A stretch of DNA of 64,000 nt, from NCBI RefSeq assembly GCF_002705925.1, contig NZ_NKRE01000001.1, positions 1,298,824-1,362,823 on the forward strand, written 5' to 3'. Origin of the DNA: Mycobacterium ostraviense. Its GTDB lineage: Bacteria > Actinomycetota > Actinomycetes > Mycobacteriales > Mycobacteriaceae. Both the position numbers and the translations under genes were made by a program. Below the pieces are notes generated by a model that saw only the letters and a program-made list of their open reading frames with translations, was not told the origin of the DNA and made no database searches. Below, in pieces: positions 40,758 through 49,153 of the stretch (positions within the stretch are counted from its first letter, which is position 1; the number at the start of each line of letters is the position of its first letter).

Positions 40758-41782
40758 CGTGGTGTGCACCTCCCCGATGGCTGACCGATCACCTTGACGT
40801 AAATCGGTTGGCCGCCTTTGCCGTTCAGCTTCAACAGCAGGTCGCACATGTAGAAGCTGAAGAAGTCGCCGTAGAGGCCTTGCCGATTCAGCATCTGGTA
40901 GGCGTCCGGCAGCGTGTTGAGCAGATCGTCGAAATAGTCGCGGTCGGCCAGTATGACGTCCGCTATCCGCTCCGACTGGTGAATGATGTCGGCCAGTGGT
41001 GCGCGGCCTTGCGCCAGCAGATCGGCGATCGATCCTGCGGCCGCGTTGGCGTAGCCGATACCGGTGCTGATCTCCTGCTTGTTGTCGGCCAGGGTGGCCA
41101 GCAATTGGGACATCGAATCGACCGCCTTGGCGAATTGGGTACTTTGGTCACCCAGCGAGCCCAGCACGGTGTTCAGGTTGACGATGACCTGCCCGATCAG
41201 CTGACCGCGGTCCGCCAGCGTGTTGGTCAGCGCCGCCGTTCGCGCCAGGAACGAACTGATCGTCGCGCCCTCACCCTGGAATGCCTTGATCAGCTCGGTC
41301 GACAAGGCGTTGACCTGATCGGGATCCAGCGCGTGGAACAACGGCCGGAAGCCGCCGATCAGTGCGTCCAAGTCCAACGCCGGCGACGTCTGCGCCAGCG
41401 GAATCGTGTCACCGGGCCGCAGTTGTCTGCCGCCGCCGCTCCCTTCCTCGAGCGCCAGATAGCGGCCGCCGATCAGGTTCTGGTAGCGGATCACCGCTTT
41501 GGTGCCCTCGGTCAGGACCACGGAGTCATCTGTGCCGAACTCGACGATCGCGGTTCCGTCGTCCTGGATCGAGATGCGTTTGACCTGGCCGACTTCCACG
41601 CCGGCGATGCGGACGAAGTTGTCGCTTTCCAGTCCCGACACGTTGCTGAAGTGCGCCCGGTACGGCTTTTCGTCCCCGAATCGCAGGTCGGCGAAGATCG
41701 CCAACATCGCGATCAGCCCAAGCGCGCACACGACCATGAAGATCGCCAGCCGCCAGATGGCGCCGCCCAGGTTCTCTCTCAT
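40754..41782 (-). CDS. mceB: MCE family protein MceB
   Basis: The 342-aa protein starts at ATG 41782 (MRENLGGAIWRLAIFMVVC) with one N-terminal membrane helix. The MCE domain reads PYRAHFSNVSGLESDNFVRI, then AGVEVGQVKRISIQDDG, YQNLIGGRYLALEEG. Length is normal for MceB. It is 22 bp after mceA. An upstream in-frame extension overlaps mceA and lacks features. Confidence 0.94.
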   Translation of the reverse strand: MRENLGGAIWRLAIFMVVCALGLIAMLAIFADLRFGDEKPYRAHFSNVSGLESDNFVRIAGVEVGQVKRISIQDDGTAIVEFGTDDSVVLTEGTKAVIRYQNLIGGRYLALEEGSGGGRQLRPGDTIPLAQTSPALDLDALIGGFRPLFHALDPDQVNALSTELIKAFQGEGATISSFLARTAALTNTLADRGQLIGQVIVNLNTVLGSLGDQSTQFAKAVDSMSQLLATLADNKQEISTGIGYANAAAGSIADLLAQGRAPLADIIHQSERIADVILADRDYFDDLLNTLPDAYQMLNRQGLYGDFFSFYMCDLLLKLNGKGGQPIYVKVIGQPSGRCTPR

Positions 41783-41804
41783 CGCGTTGGCTTCTCCTCC
41801 GGCG

Positions 41805-43256
41805 TCACGGCGACGGTGTCGCTTCTCGAGGGAGCGCCGGGGCCGGTGTCGGCTGCAGCTGTGCCGGCGCCGGGACGACGAACGGCTCGGATCCCGTTGG
41901 CGGGGGCCCTGGTTCGCGCGGGGCGCCGGGCGGCGGCGCCGGCGGCAGGCCCGGGTACAGCGGGGTTCCGTCCGGTGCGTACTGCGGAGCGCCGTAGGGC
42001 GGCGCACCCGGATACGGGATGGGGCCGGGGGCCGGCCCGCCCGGATAGCGGATGCTGGGCGGTTCGGGCTGTCCCCGGGTGACCGGGAGGTAGTCGGCGT
42101 ATGCCGGGAAAGCGATTCCGGGGTTGGGCCGGATATCGAGCCCCGTTCCCCAGCCGGTGTTGGTAATCAGTTGGCGCAGCGGCCAGTTGGCGGCGACGTC
42201 GGGCAGCGATCCGCAGCCCGGCTTACCGCCGGGTCCACCTTTGGCGCCGACGATCGGCAGGTTCTGCGGAAAACGGTATTGGTCGGCGCCGAACAACGGA
42301 GTGCTGTCGATGATCAGTGAATAGCCATTGGCGCCGCCGGTGGCATCCAGATAGCCGGTGTCGAGGGCGATCTTGGCGCCGACCAGCATGCACGTCAGAA
42401 CCCCGTGGTACTTCGTCAGCAGGCTGGTCGTCGGGTCGAGCAGGTTCACGGCGGTGATCAGCCTGTCCTTGTTCGCGCCCAGCAGCGCAATACCGCTGCG
42501 CGACAGGCCGATCATCTCCGCGAGCAGCGAATCCAGCGCCGGCGCCTCCCCGGCAATGGTGGCGCTGGTGACGCTGGCCGCGTCGAGGACCTTTAGGATG
42601 TCTTGTGCCGCAGCACCATAGGTGTCGCTGAGATGGGTTACCGCCTGCGTGTCCGCCCGGACCGTTTCGGCGCGCGGATTGATCGCGAGCAGCACCTGGT
42701 TGGCGTCGGTGATGCTCTGACCGACCGTCGCACCGTGCCCGCGCAGACCTTCGGCCAGCGCGGACAGCACCCCCTGCAGCTTCGCCGGGTCGATCTGGTT
42801 GAGCACCTTGACCAGGTTGGCGAACATCGTGTTGACCTCGGTGCCGACATTCTCGGCCCGCAACACCGTCCCCGCGGCCAGACGCTGCGGGCTGGGGTCG
42901 CGCGGGTACACCAGGTCGACGTATTTGGCGCTGAACAACGTGGTGGCCCGGATCCGGGCCCCCACGTTGGCCGGGATGTATCTGATCTGCTCCGGCTGGA
43001 TGGCCAATTTCAAGCTCACGTCATCTTTCCCGGCGGTGATCTCGCTGACCCGGCCCACCGGCACTCCGCGCATCTTGACCTTGCCGCCGCGATCCATCAC
43101 CAGGCCCGCCCGGTCGGACAGCACCGTCACCGTGACCGATGACTTGAACGAGCCGGAGAACAGCGCGCCAGTCAGCGCGCCGGTGCCGACGACGGCGATC
43201 ACCAGCACCAGCGTCCACCACCCGGGATGCGTTCGCTGCGAACGTGATTCCGACAT
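41805..43256 (-). CDS. mceA: MCE family protein MceA
   Basis: This 483-aa protein (ATG 43256) has a signal/TM helix WWTLVLVIAVVGTGALTGAL, then the MCE domain VTVTVLSDRAGLVMDRGGKV with MRGVPVGRVSEITAG and RATTLFSAKYVDLVYP. The MCE4-type helical region has a Cys pair (LTCMLVGAK; KPGCGSLPD) and the C-terminal 100 residues are Pro/Gly-rich. It lies 25 bp after yrbEB. Which numbered mce operon this is cannot be settled here. Confidence 0.94.
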   Translation of the reverse strand: MSESRSQRTHPGWWTLVLVIAVVGTGALTGALFSGSFKSSVTVTVLSDRAGLVMDRGGKVKMRGVPVGRVSEITAGKDDVSLKLAIQPEQIRYIPANVGARIRATTLFSAKYVDLVYPRDPSPQRLAAGTVLRAENVGTEVNTMFANLVKVLNQIDPAKLQGVLSALAEGLRGHGATVGQSITDANQVLLAINPRAETVRADTQAVTHLSDTYGAAAQDILKVLDAASVTSATIAGEAPALDSLLAEMIGLSRSGIALLGANKDRLITAVNLLDPTTSLLTKYHGVLTCMLVGAKIALDTGYLDATGGANGYSLIIDSTPLFGADQYRFPQNLPIVGAKGGPGGKPGCGSLPDVAANWPLRQLITNTGWGTGLDIRPNPGIAFPAYADYLPVTRGQPEPPSIRYPGGPAPGPIPYPGAPPYGAPQYAPDGTPLYPGLPPAPPPGAPREPGPPPTGSEPFVVPAPAQLQPTPAPALPREATPSP

Positions 43257-43281
43257 GACCGCGGCTCCCCTGACTACCCGG

Positions 43282-44136
43282 CTATCCCGACAGATTGAAA
43301 TGGCCGGACTGGCCGTGCACCGATAGCGAGATCGCCAGCACGATCAGCGTCAACACGATGAGCGAGGTGCGCACCGAGTGGCCGACCGCCGCGCCCACTC
43401 CGGCGGGCCCCCCCTTGACGGTGTAGCCGTAATAGGTGTGCACCAGCATGATGGCGATGGCCGCGGCGATCACCGTGAGGAACGACCACAGCAGGTCCGT
43501 CGAATTCAGAAAGGTACGGAAGTAATGGTCGTAGACGCCGGTGGACTGACCGTAGACCCCGGTGGTGCCGAATCGGGCGGCCTGGAAAGCACACACCACC
43601 GCTATGCAATACAGCGGGATGACCACGACCACACCGGCGACCACCCGGGTGGAGACCAGGTAGGCCACCGACCGGACGGCCATCACCTCGAGCGCGTCGA
43701 TCTCGTCGGCGATGCGCATTGCACCCAGCTGCGCGGTGGCGCCCGCGCCGATGGTGGCCGCTAAACCGACACCGGCGACCGCCGGTGAAATGATGCGCAC
43801 GTTGACGTAGGCGGAGATAAAGCCGGTCATGGCTTCCACCCCGATGCCGGACAGCTGGTTGTAGCCCTGCACGGCGATGACGGCACCGGTCGACAAGGTC
43901 AGAAAGCCGACGATGACCACCGTGCCGCCGATCACCGCCAGCGCGCCGGTGCCCAGGCTCATCTGGGCGATCAATCGGATGATCTCGCGGCCATAATGGC
44001 CGAACGCCGTTCGCATTTCGGCGATCGTCCGGCCGTAGAAGGCCACCTGGGAGCCGATGCGATTCCAGCCCGCTACCAAGCCACTCGCCCGGTGACTGAT
44101 CCAGGCGAGCCGCTCGACCGGCGGGTCGGCGCTCAT
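43282..44136 (-). CDS. yrbEB: YrbEB-type permease of Mce transporter
   Basis: The 284-aa MlaE-family permease starts at ATG 44136, overlapping yrbEA as ATGA. It has about five hydrophobic helices and the conserved cytoplasmic segment AQLGAMRIADEIDALEVMAV followed by YLVSTRVVAGVVVVIPL. It pairs with YrbEA as the inner-membrane pore. The ATPase (MceG-like) is not in this window. Confidence 0.95.
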   Translation of the reverse strand: MSADPPVERLAWISHRASGLVAGWNRIGSQVAFYGRTIAEMRTAFGHYGREIIRLIAQMSLGTGALAVIGGTVVIVGFLTLSTGAVIAVQGYNQLSGIGVEAMTGFISAYVNVRIISPAVAGVGLAATIGAGATAQLGAMRIADEIDALEVMAVRSVAYLVSTRVVAGVVVVIPLYCIAVVCAFQAARFGTTGVYGQSTGVYDHYFRTFLNSTDLLWSFLTVIAAAIAIMLVHTYYGYTVKGGPAGVGAAVGHSVRTSLIVLTLIVLAISLSVHGQSGHFNLSG

Positions 44137-44900
44137 TGCGGGCCTACGTAGAAGACGGCCGTCGCGACGATGTTGATCACGAACAACGCGATGAACGAGT
44201 AGACAACTGTCTCGTTGACGGCATTGCCGACACCCTGCGGCCCGCCGCCGACGGAAATGCCCTTGTAGCAGGCGATCAGGGCGGCGGCCATGCCGAACAG
44301 CGCGCCTTTGACCAGACCCAGGATCAGTTCGGGAAGGTGGGTGATCAGCGTCAGGCCCGCGGCGAAAGCCCCCGGCGTGACGTGCTGGACGAACACCGAG
44401 AACACGAACGAGCCGGCGAGGCCGACCAGGGTCACCAGCGACACCAACGACACCGCGACGACGGTGGCCGCCAGCACGCGGGGCGCCGCCAGCCGGCGAA
44501 TCGGGTCGACGCCCATCACCCGCAGCGCGTCGAGTTCCTCGTGGATGGTGCGGGCGCCCAGATCGGCGCACATCGCGGTGGCTCCGGTGCCGGCGACGAC
44601 GAGCACGGTCACGATCGGCCCGATCTGGGTGACCGAGGCGGTGGCTGCGCCGGTGCCGGAGAAATCGGCGGCGCCGAACTCCACCAACAGGATGTTGAGG
44701 GTAAATACGACGAGCACGGTGAACGGAATCGCCAGTAACAGCGTCGGAATGATGGAAACCCGTGCCACGAACCAGCTTTGCAGCAGAAACTCCCGCCACG
44801 GGAAGGGCAATTTGAACATCGCCACGAAGGTGTCCAGCGACATGGCGAAGAATTCGCCGACGGAACGCAGCGGCTTGGTGACGGTGTCGGATGAAACCAT
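44133..44900 (-). CDS. yrbEA: YrbEA-type permease of Mce transporter
   Basis: First gene of the operon, 255 aa, ATG 44900. MlaE-family signatures are GATAMCADLGARTIHEELDA followed by LRVMGVDPIRRLAAPRVLA, and several transmembrane helices. It forms the permease with YrbEB. The 150 bp upstream (44901-45050) is non-coding and should hold the operon promoter; no regulator gene is directly adjacent. Confidence 0.95.
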   Translation of the reverse strand: MVSSDTVTKPLRSVGEFFAMSLDTFVAMFKLPFPWREFLLQSWFVARVSIIPTLLLAIPFTVLVVFTLNILLVEFGAADFSGTGAATASVTQIGPIVTVLVVAGTGATAMCADLGARTIHEELDALRVMGVDPIRRLAAPRVLAATVVAVSLVSLVTLVGLAGSFVFSVFVQHVTPGAFAAGLTLITHLPELILGLVKGALFGMAAALIACYKGISVGGGPQGVGNAVNETVVYSFIALFVINIVATAVFYVGPQ

Positions 44901-45050
44901 CAGCGCGGCTTCCCTTTCTGATTCGCTCTGGTGCGCTTGTGGGTGTTGCTGCGTTCTTGAACGGACTATGGTCGCCGCCTGGCACTCGGGGAAGAGTCGT
45001 TTGTCAGGACTAAGTGGACGAAGGTCCTCTACCGGGTGGCACCAACATGT

Positions 45051-45383
45051 TCACGAACCTGCCGGTGGCACGTAGCCGCCGGCCGATTGCCGCAACTGCC
45101 AAATCTGGGCTGGGCACAATTCGCCGACCGCCTGGCTGATCAGATAGGAGGCCTGATACTCGTCGGCGGTGCCGAAGTCGCTTTTGACCTCGCTCATGAT
45201 CTGTGGGTAGCGCTCCCCGGCCCGCACTTTCTCACAGATGCCGTTCCCATACGCCAGCGCGGTCGCGGCGTCGGGGAAGTTGTAGCCCGGGCGCACCGTC
45301 ACATTGACCAGGTAGGCCACCGCGTCGGCGTGGGCCGCGGGTGAACCGGTAGCCACCACGACGACCGACCCGACGGCGGCCAT
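45051..45383 (-). CDS. DUF732 family secreted protein
   Basis: This 110-aa protein starts at ATG 45383 (MAAVGSVVVVATGSPAAHA, a short signal with AHA^D cleavage). The mature part has AYLVNVTVRPGYNFPDAATA with LAYGNGICEKVRAG and an ending SQAVGELCPAQIWQL. Two Cys are in the DUF732 positions. The n-region lacks basic residues, so an upstream start is possible but no ATG/GTG/TTG codon suits. It starts 2 bp after the CAP gene's stop codon. Confidence 0.8.
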   Translation of the reverse strand: MAAVGSVVVVATGSPAAHADAVAYLVNVTVRPGYNFPDAATALAYGNGICEKVRAGERYPQIMSEVKSDFGTADEYQASYLISQAVGELCPAQIWQLRQSAGGYVPPAGS

Positions 45384-45385
45384 GG

Positions 45386-45910
45386 TCAGGCCGAGCCCCT
45401 TGGCGCCGGGTGGTCGGCCGGTGCGCCGTACACGGCGACGACCACGCTGCGGTCCAGGCTGTTCTCCGACCACACGCCCATCTGCGTATAGGCGCAGTTC
45501 TGCATGATCGCCAGGTATGCGGGGTTGTAGTACCACTGGTTGATCACCTCGATGCCGCTGATCGCGAGGGCCGGGTTGATAGCCACCGTCTCGGCGACGC
45601 TGCCGCGATAGCCCGCGGCGGTCGCGCGGTCCTGCACGGTCGAGCCATCAGAGCCGAAGTCACCGTCGAGGGCCCGATTGTTGAGCACGTCGACGGTGTG
45701 CCATTGCGCTGCGAGTTGCAGCTGCAGGTTGATCCGCACATCGTTGGTGCAGCCGGCGTTGTGCTGCACGGTGTAGACGTTCGCGACGACACTGTCGTTG
45801 AGCCGCTTGTTGTCCGCGTTCGCGGGCGGCATTGCTGCGAGCGCTCCGGCCGCGAACGCAGCGGACAAGATCGGGCCAACCGCATTCACTCGTGCGGTTC
45901 GGCGATCCAT
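45386..45910 (-). CDS. Secreted CAP/SCP-domain protein
   Basis: The 174-aa protein starts at ATG 45910 with a signal peptide (MDRRTARVNAVGPILSAAFA, cleavage after PPANA). The body is CAP-like (SCP/PR1): WHTVDVLNNRALDGDFGSDG, STVQDRATAAGYRGSVAETV, then INQWYYNPAYLAIMQN. In canonical CAP proteins a Zn site uses two His and two Glu; here the typical HS/HT-H-x-x pattern is weakened (WHTVDVL). It overlaps the SpoIIAA-like gene by 25 bp. Confidence 0.75.
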   Translation of the reverse strand: MDRRTARVNAVGPILSAAFAAGALAAMPPANADNKRLNDSVVANVYTVQHNAGCTNDVRINLQLQLAAQWHTVDVLNNRALDGDFGSDGSTVQDRATAAGYRGSVAETVAINPALAISGIEVINQWYYNPAYLAIMQNCAYTQMGVWSENSLDRSVVVAVYGAPADHPAPRGSA

Positions 45911-46266
45911 TTGCGCGCTTCGTCGACTTGCGCGTCGGAGAATGCGCGGTACTCCCCGGGCCACAGAAAGCCGAAGAACTGGCTGAATTTCGCCACATGG
46001 GCCATCCATTCCACGTCGGTGACCAAGGCGGCGCGTTCCCAGTCGAAGAAGTGGCCGAAGCCGAACTTCGAATCCTCCCAGACCGCACCGGGATCGAATT
46101 TCTCGAAGTCAGGCGGTATCTCAATGTAGATCCGGACCTTCTTGTGACGGGCCAGTCTGTCTTCGAAGTCGGGTATCAGTATCGCGTCATAATCGGCTTT
46201 CGTCACATGCCCATGCAAGGCGAACGCTGCGACGTTGTCGGGAAAGCCGTCCAGTCGCTCGATCAC
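45886..46266 (-). CDS. SpoIIAA-like (STAS-fold) protein
   Basis: This 126-aa protein starts MIERLDGFPDNVAAFALHGH, with an STAS-like fold (VTKADYDAILIPDFEDRLAR), KKVRIYIEIPPDFEKFDPGA and WERAALVTDVEWMAHVAKF. These match the SpoIIAA-like/DUF3478 family, often associated with stress or lipid-related genes. It leads a compact three-gene operon with CAP and DUF732 genes, and is divergent from the Hsp70-like gene. Function unknown. Confidence 0.85.
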   Translation of the reverse strand: MIERLDGFPDNVAAFALHGHVTKADYDAILIPDFEDRLARHKKVRIYIEIPPDFEKFDPGAVWEDSKFGFGHFFDWERAALVTDVEWMAHVAKFSQFFGFLWPGEYRAFSDAQVDEARKWIAEPHE

Positions 46267-46337
46267 TTTGGCTCCTCATGTCTGCTCACCCGGTGAAGTC
46301 TCTTGTGGTCATCTTCTCCTCGCCCGGCGCGGTGGCG

Positions 46338-46357
46338 TAGAGACCAAAGTCACCGAA
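46338..46357. promoter_or_regulatory. DosR-like box between SpoIIAA-like and Hsp70-like genes
   Basis: TAGAGACCAAAGTCACCGAA (46338-46357; the best-aligned 20-mer starts one base earlier) matches the DosR dormancy-regulator consensus TTSGGGACTWWAGTCCCSAA at about 14 of 20 positions, including the GAC...AGTC core. It lies 89 bp before the Hsp70-like start and 72 bp before the SpoIIAA-like start. This is a visual match only. Confidence 0.4.
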
Positions 46358-46445
46358 GCACCACCCACGCCGCCGTCGCCACCGACGGCGCGCCGGTAAA
46401 CGGGTAGCGCCGAAGCGCCGTGCGTCGGGCCTAAAATTGGGCGCG

Positions 46446-47972
46446 ATGAGAGTCGGTATCGACTTCGGCACCACGCACACCGTCGCCGCAGTCGTCGACA
46501 GAGGCAACTACCCCGTCGTTTCCTTCGACGGGGTGGAGACCTGGCCGTCGCTCATCGCCGCGAATACGGCCGGAGAGATCCGGTTCGGGCCGGATGCGGC
46601 CGCCGTACGCCGCGAGCCGGGGTGGTCGGTGCTGCGCTCGTTCAAACGCCTGCTCAACGACGCCGGACCGCACACCGCGGTGAACCTGGCCGGCCGCGAT
46701 TACCCACTGGCCGAGCTGCTCACCGGCTACCTCGCCCAGTTGAAAAATGGTCTCTGCCATCGCTCCAACGCCGGACTCGAGCCCGGCGAACCGATCGAGG
46801 CGGCGATCAGTGTGCCGGCCAATGCGTCCAGCGCGCAACGCTTTCTGACGCTGGACGCCTTTGTCGCGGCGGGCTTTCACGTCGTCGCAATGCTGAACGA
46901 ACCGTCTGCGGCCAGCCTTGAGTATGCCCACCGGTACCGCTCCACCATCACCGCCAAACGCGAATACGTCCTGATCTACGACCTCGGCGGCGGCACCTTC
47001 GACGCCTCGCTGCTGAAAATGACGGGCCAGGTCAACGAGGTCGTCGTCAGCGAGGGCATCCAGCGTCTCGGTGGCGACGATTTCGACCAGGCGATACTGC
47101 AGCTCGTCGTGTCCGGCGCGACGCTGCCGGGAGCTGCCGAAGCATCCGACCTGCTGCGCGAGGAGTGCGCCGCACGCAAGGAGGCCATCGGGCCGCAGAC
47201 CCGCCGCTTCCTGGTGGACCTGACGGTGGTCGACGGGATCGACCGGCCGCCGTTCGCCTGCGGCATCGACGACGTGTACGCGGCCTGTGCGCCGCTCGTC
47301 GACAAAACCATGGACGTGCTCTCGCGCGTGCTGCGCGACCCAGTGGCAACCGGAAGCGGCGTCGCCTGGTCCGAGGTGGCAGGCATCTACCTGGTGGGCG
47401 GGGCCGGCAGCTTCCCGCTGATTTCTCGGATGCTGCGCGCCACCTTCGGGGACAAACGCGTGAAACGCTCGCCGCACCCGTTTGCCGCGACGGCCATCGG
47501 GCTGGCGGTCTTTCTCGACACGAAAGCGAATTTCCAGTTATCCGAACACTTTTCGCGGCATTTCGGAGTCTTCCGCGAGGCGCGGGCCGGCGCCGACGTA
47601 GTGTTCGACCCGATCGTGCCCAAAGACGCCTCGCTTCCCGCCGACGGGCATTCGCCGCTGATCATCAGGCGAACCTATCGGGCGGCCCACAACATCGGAC
47701 ATTTCCGGTTCGTGGAGTGCAGCCGCCTGGTCAACGGCCGTCCCGACGGGGACGTGACCCCCTACGATCCCGTCTACTTCCCCTTCGACCCTGCCCTGTA
47801 TGACCACCACGACCTTGGGCGGCAACCCGTCGGCCGCTGCAACGACGGGCCCGATGTCGAGGAACGCTACGTCGTCGCCCCCGGCGGCGCGGTGGAAGTG
47901 ACCCTGACAACCCAGCCCACCGGCTTCAAGCGCACCTTCCGGCTGGAACGAAGCGCTCCTGCAGGGCTGTGA
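46446..47972 (+). CDS. Hsp70-like ATPase
   Basis: The 508-aa protein starts at ATG 46446 (MRVGIDFGTTHTVAAVVDRG), the Hsp70 phosphate-1 loop. Further actin-fold motifs are PSLIAANTAG, SVPANASSAQR, LNEPSAASLEYA, DLGGGTFDASLL and IYLVGGAGSFPLI. The C-terminal part is shorter than in DnaK and is not a full substrate lid. Such Hsp70-like proteins may act as chaperones or sensors. It overlaps the nitroreductase gene (GTGA or ATG 3 bp after). A DosR-like box lies upstream. Confidence 0.9.
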   Translation: MRVGIDFGTTHTVAAVVDRGNYPVVSFDGVETWPSLIAANTAGEIRFGPDAAAVRREPGWSVLRSFKRLLNDAGPHTAVNLAGRDYPLAELLTGYLAQLKNGLCHRSNAGLEPGEPIEAAISVPANASSAQRFLTLDAFVAAGFHVVAMLNEPSAASLEYAHRYRSTITAKREYVLIYDLGGGTFDASLLKMTGQVNEVVVSEGIQRLGGDDFDQAILQLVVSGATLPGAAEASDLLREECAARKEAIGPQTRRFLVDLTVVDGIDRPPFACGIDDVYAACAPLVDKTMDVLSRVLRDPVATGSGVAWSEVAGIYLVGGAGSFPLISRMLRATFGDKRVKRSPHPFAATAIGLAVFLDTKANFQLSEHFSRHFGVFREARAGADVVFDPIVPKDASLPADGHSPLIIRRTYRAAHNIGHFRFVECSRLVNGRPDGDVTPYDPVYFPFDPALYDHHDLGRQPVGRCNDGPDVEERYVVAPGGAVEVTLTTQPTGFKRTFRLERSAPAGL

Positions 47973-47974
47973 CC

Positions 47975-48640
47975 ATGGACCTGTACAAGGTCATGCGAAC
48001 GACGTTCGCGGCACGCGAGTTCACCGACGACCCGCTGCCCGACGAGGTGTTGGGCCGCATCTTCGACAACGCCCGGTTCGCGCCCAGCGGCGGCAACCGG
48101 CAAGGCGCCCACATCACCGTGGTGCGCAACGCCGACGTCCGTCGTCGCCTGGCCGAGCTGGGCATCCCGGCCGCTCGCCGCTACCTCGCCCAGCTGACGG
48201 CCGGTGAAAATCCTTGGAACTCCATTCATCCCAGCGGTGTGCCGCAGCAGGTCGTCGACAGCACCGAAGTTCCGCACGCATTCGTGGCGTCGGTTACGAA
48301 AGCGCCTGTGGTACTGGTGGTTTCCGTCGACCTGGAGGTGGTCGCGGCGCTGGATCGGGACCTGGACCGGGTCGGCATCGCCGCCGGCGCGTCGGTGTAT
48401 CCATTGGTGTGGAACATCCTGCTGGCCGCTCGGAACGAGGGCTACGGCGGCACCATCACCACCATGGCGATCGCCGGGGAAGAGCAGGTGCGCGCATTGC
48501 TGGGCATTCCCGACACCCACGCGGTCGCCGCGATCGTGCCGCTCGGCAGGCCCACCCGCCAACTGACGAAGCTGCGCCGCCGGCCGGTTGCCGAGTTCGT
48601 CACCCGGGAGCGCTTCGGCGGCCCGGCATTCCACGCCTAA
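47975..48640 (+). CDS. Nitroreductase family protein
   Basis: The 221-aa protein begins MDLYKVMRTTFAAREFTDDP, with PxxARFAPSGGNRQGAHITV (FMN-binding) and a C-terminal GGTITTMAIAGEEQ. I use ATG 47975; GTG 47969, which overlaps the Hsp70 stop as GTGA, is an alternative. It probably reduces nitro compounds, quinones or other electron-poor substrates with NAD(P)H. Operon partner of the Hsp70-like gene. Confidence 0.9.
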   Translation: MDLYKVMRTTFAAREFTDDPLPDEVLGRIFDNARFAPSGGNRQGAHITVVRNADVRRRLAELGIPAARRYLAQLTAGENPWNSIHPSGVPQQVVDSTEVPHAFVASVTKAPVVLVVSVDLEVVAALDRDLDRVGIAAGASVYPLVWNILLAARNEGYGGTITTMAIAGEEQVRALLGIPDTHAVAAIVPLGRPTRQLTKLRRRPVAEFVTRERFGGPAFHA

Positions 48641-48662
48641 ATTTAAGACCGGCTGCGGCACC

Positions 48663-49127
48663 TCAGTCGATGGCGTCGCGATAGATGTCCAACAGCCGAA
48701 ACCTGGTGGCATCGAGATACTCTCCGAGTACGGCAATGACACGCTTTTGCAGTTCGTACCCGAGTTCGTGGTCCTCTTCGCATTTCTGGCGCAGGCACTT
48801 GCCGTCGAAGACGATCGCCCGTGTCATCTCAGCCGCGCGCGCATCGAAGCGCCAGTGGTAGGGCGGCACCAGCCACGACCATCCGAGGATGTCGCCGTCG
48901 CCGAGTGTCTGCACGACCAGGCTGCCGTGGCCGGGAGAAGACGTTTCGAGCGCGATCTTGCCGGCGCGAATCAGGTAGAAGTGATCCGCGTGCTCACCTT
49001 CGCGGCAGATCAGCTCGCCGGCGTTGAAGCGCACGTTCGCCGCGCACCCGACCGCCAACTGCAGATAACGCGGGTCCATCCCGCTGAAGAACCGATGCCC
49101 GGCCAGCACGCCTTCCAGGGTCCGCAC
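48663..49127 (-). CDS. Cyclic nucleotide-binding domain protein
   Basis: The 154-aa protein (GTG 49127, after AAAGGA) has a single cNMP-binding fold: FNAGELICREGEHADHFYLI, RAGKIALETSSPG, GDGDILGWSWLVPPY and FDARAAEMTRAIVFDGKCLR. The canonical phosphate-binding R-S/T-A motif is not clear (PYHWRFDARA), so cyclic nucleotide binding needs testing. No DNA-binding helix-turn-helix follows. It ends an operon behind fadD and the WS/DGAT gene. Confidence 0.87.
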   Translation of the reverse strand: MRTLEGVLAGHRFFSGMDPRYLQLAVGCAANVRFNAGELICREGEHADHFYLIRAGKIALETSSPGHGSLVVQTLGDGDILGWSWLVPPYHWRFDARAAEMTRAIVFDGKCLRQKCEEDHELGYELQKRVIAVLGEYLDATRFRLLDIYRDAID

Positions 49128-49153
49128 TGTGAATTCCTTTCGTTGGTGACCAG

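Noticed and set aside
44995..45030. AGGACTAAGTGGACGAAGG upstream of yrbEA as a DosR box
   Set aside because: The half-site GGACTAA fits, but the second half is out of register and spacing is wrong; too weak to list as a site.
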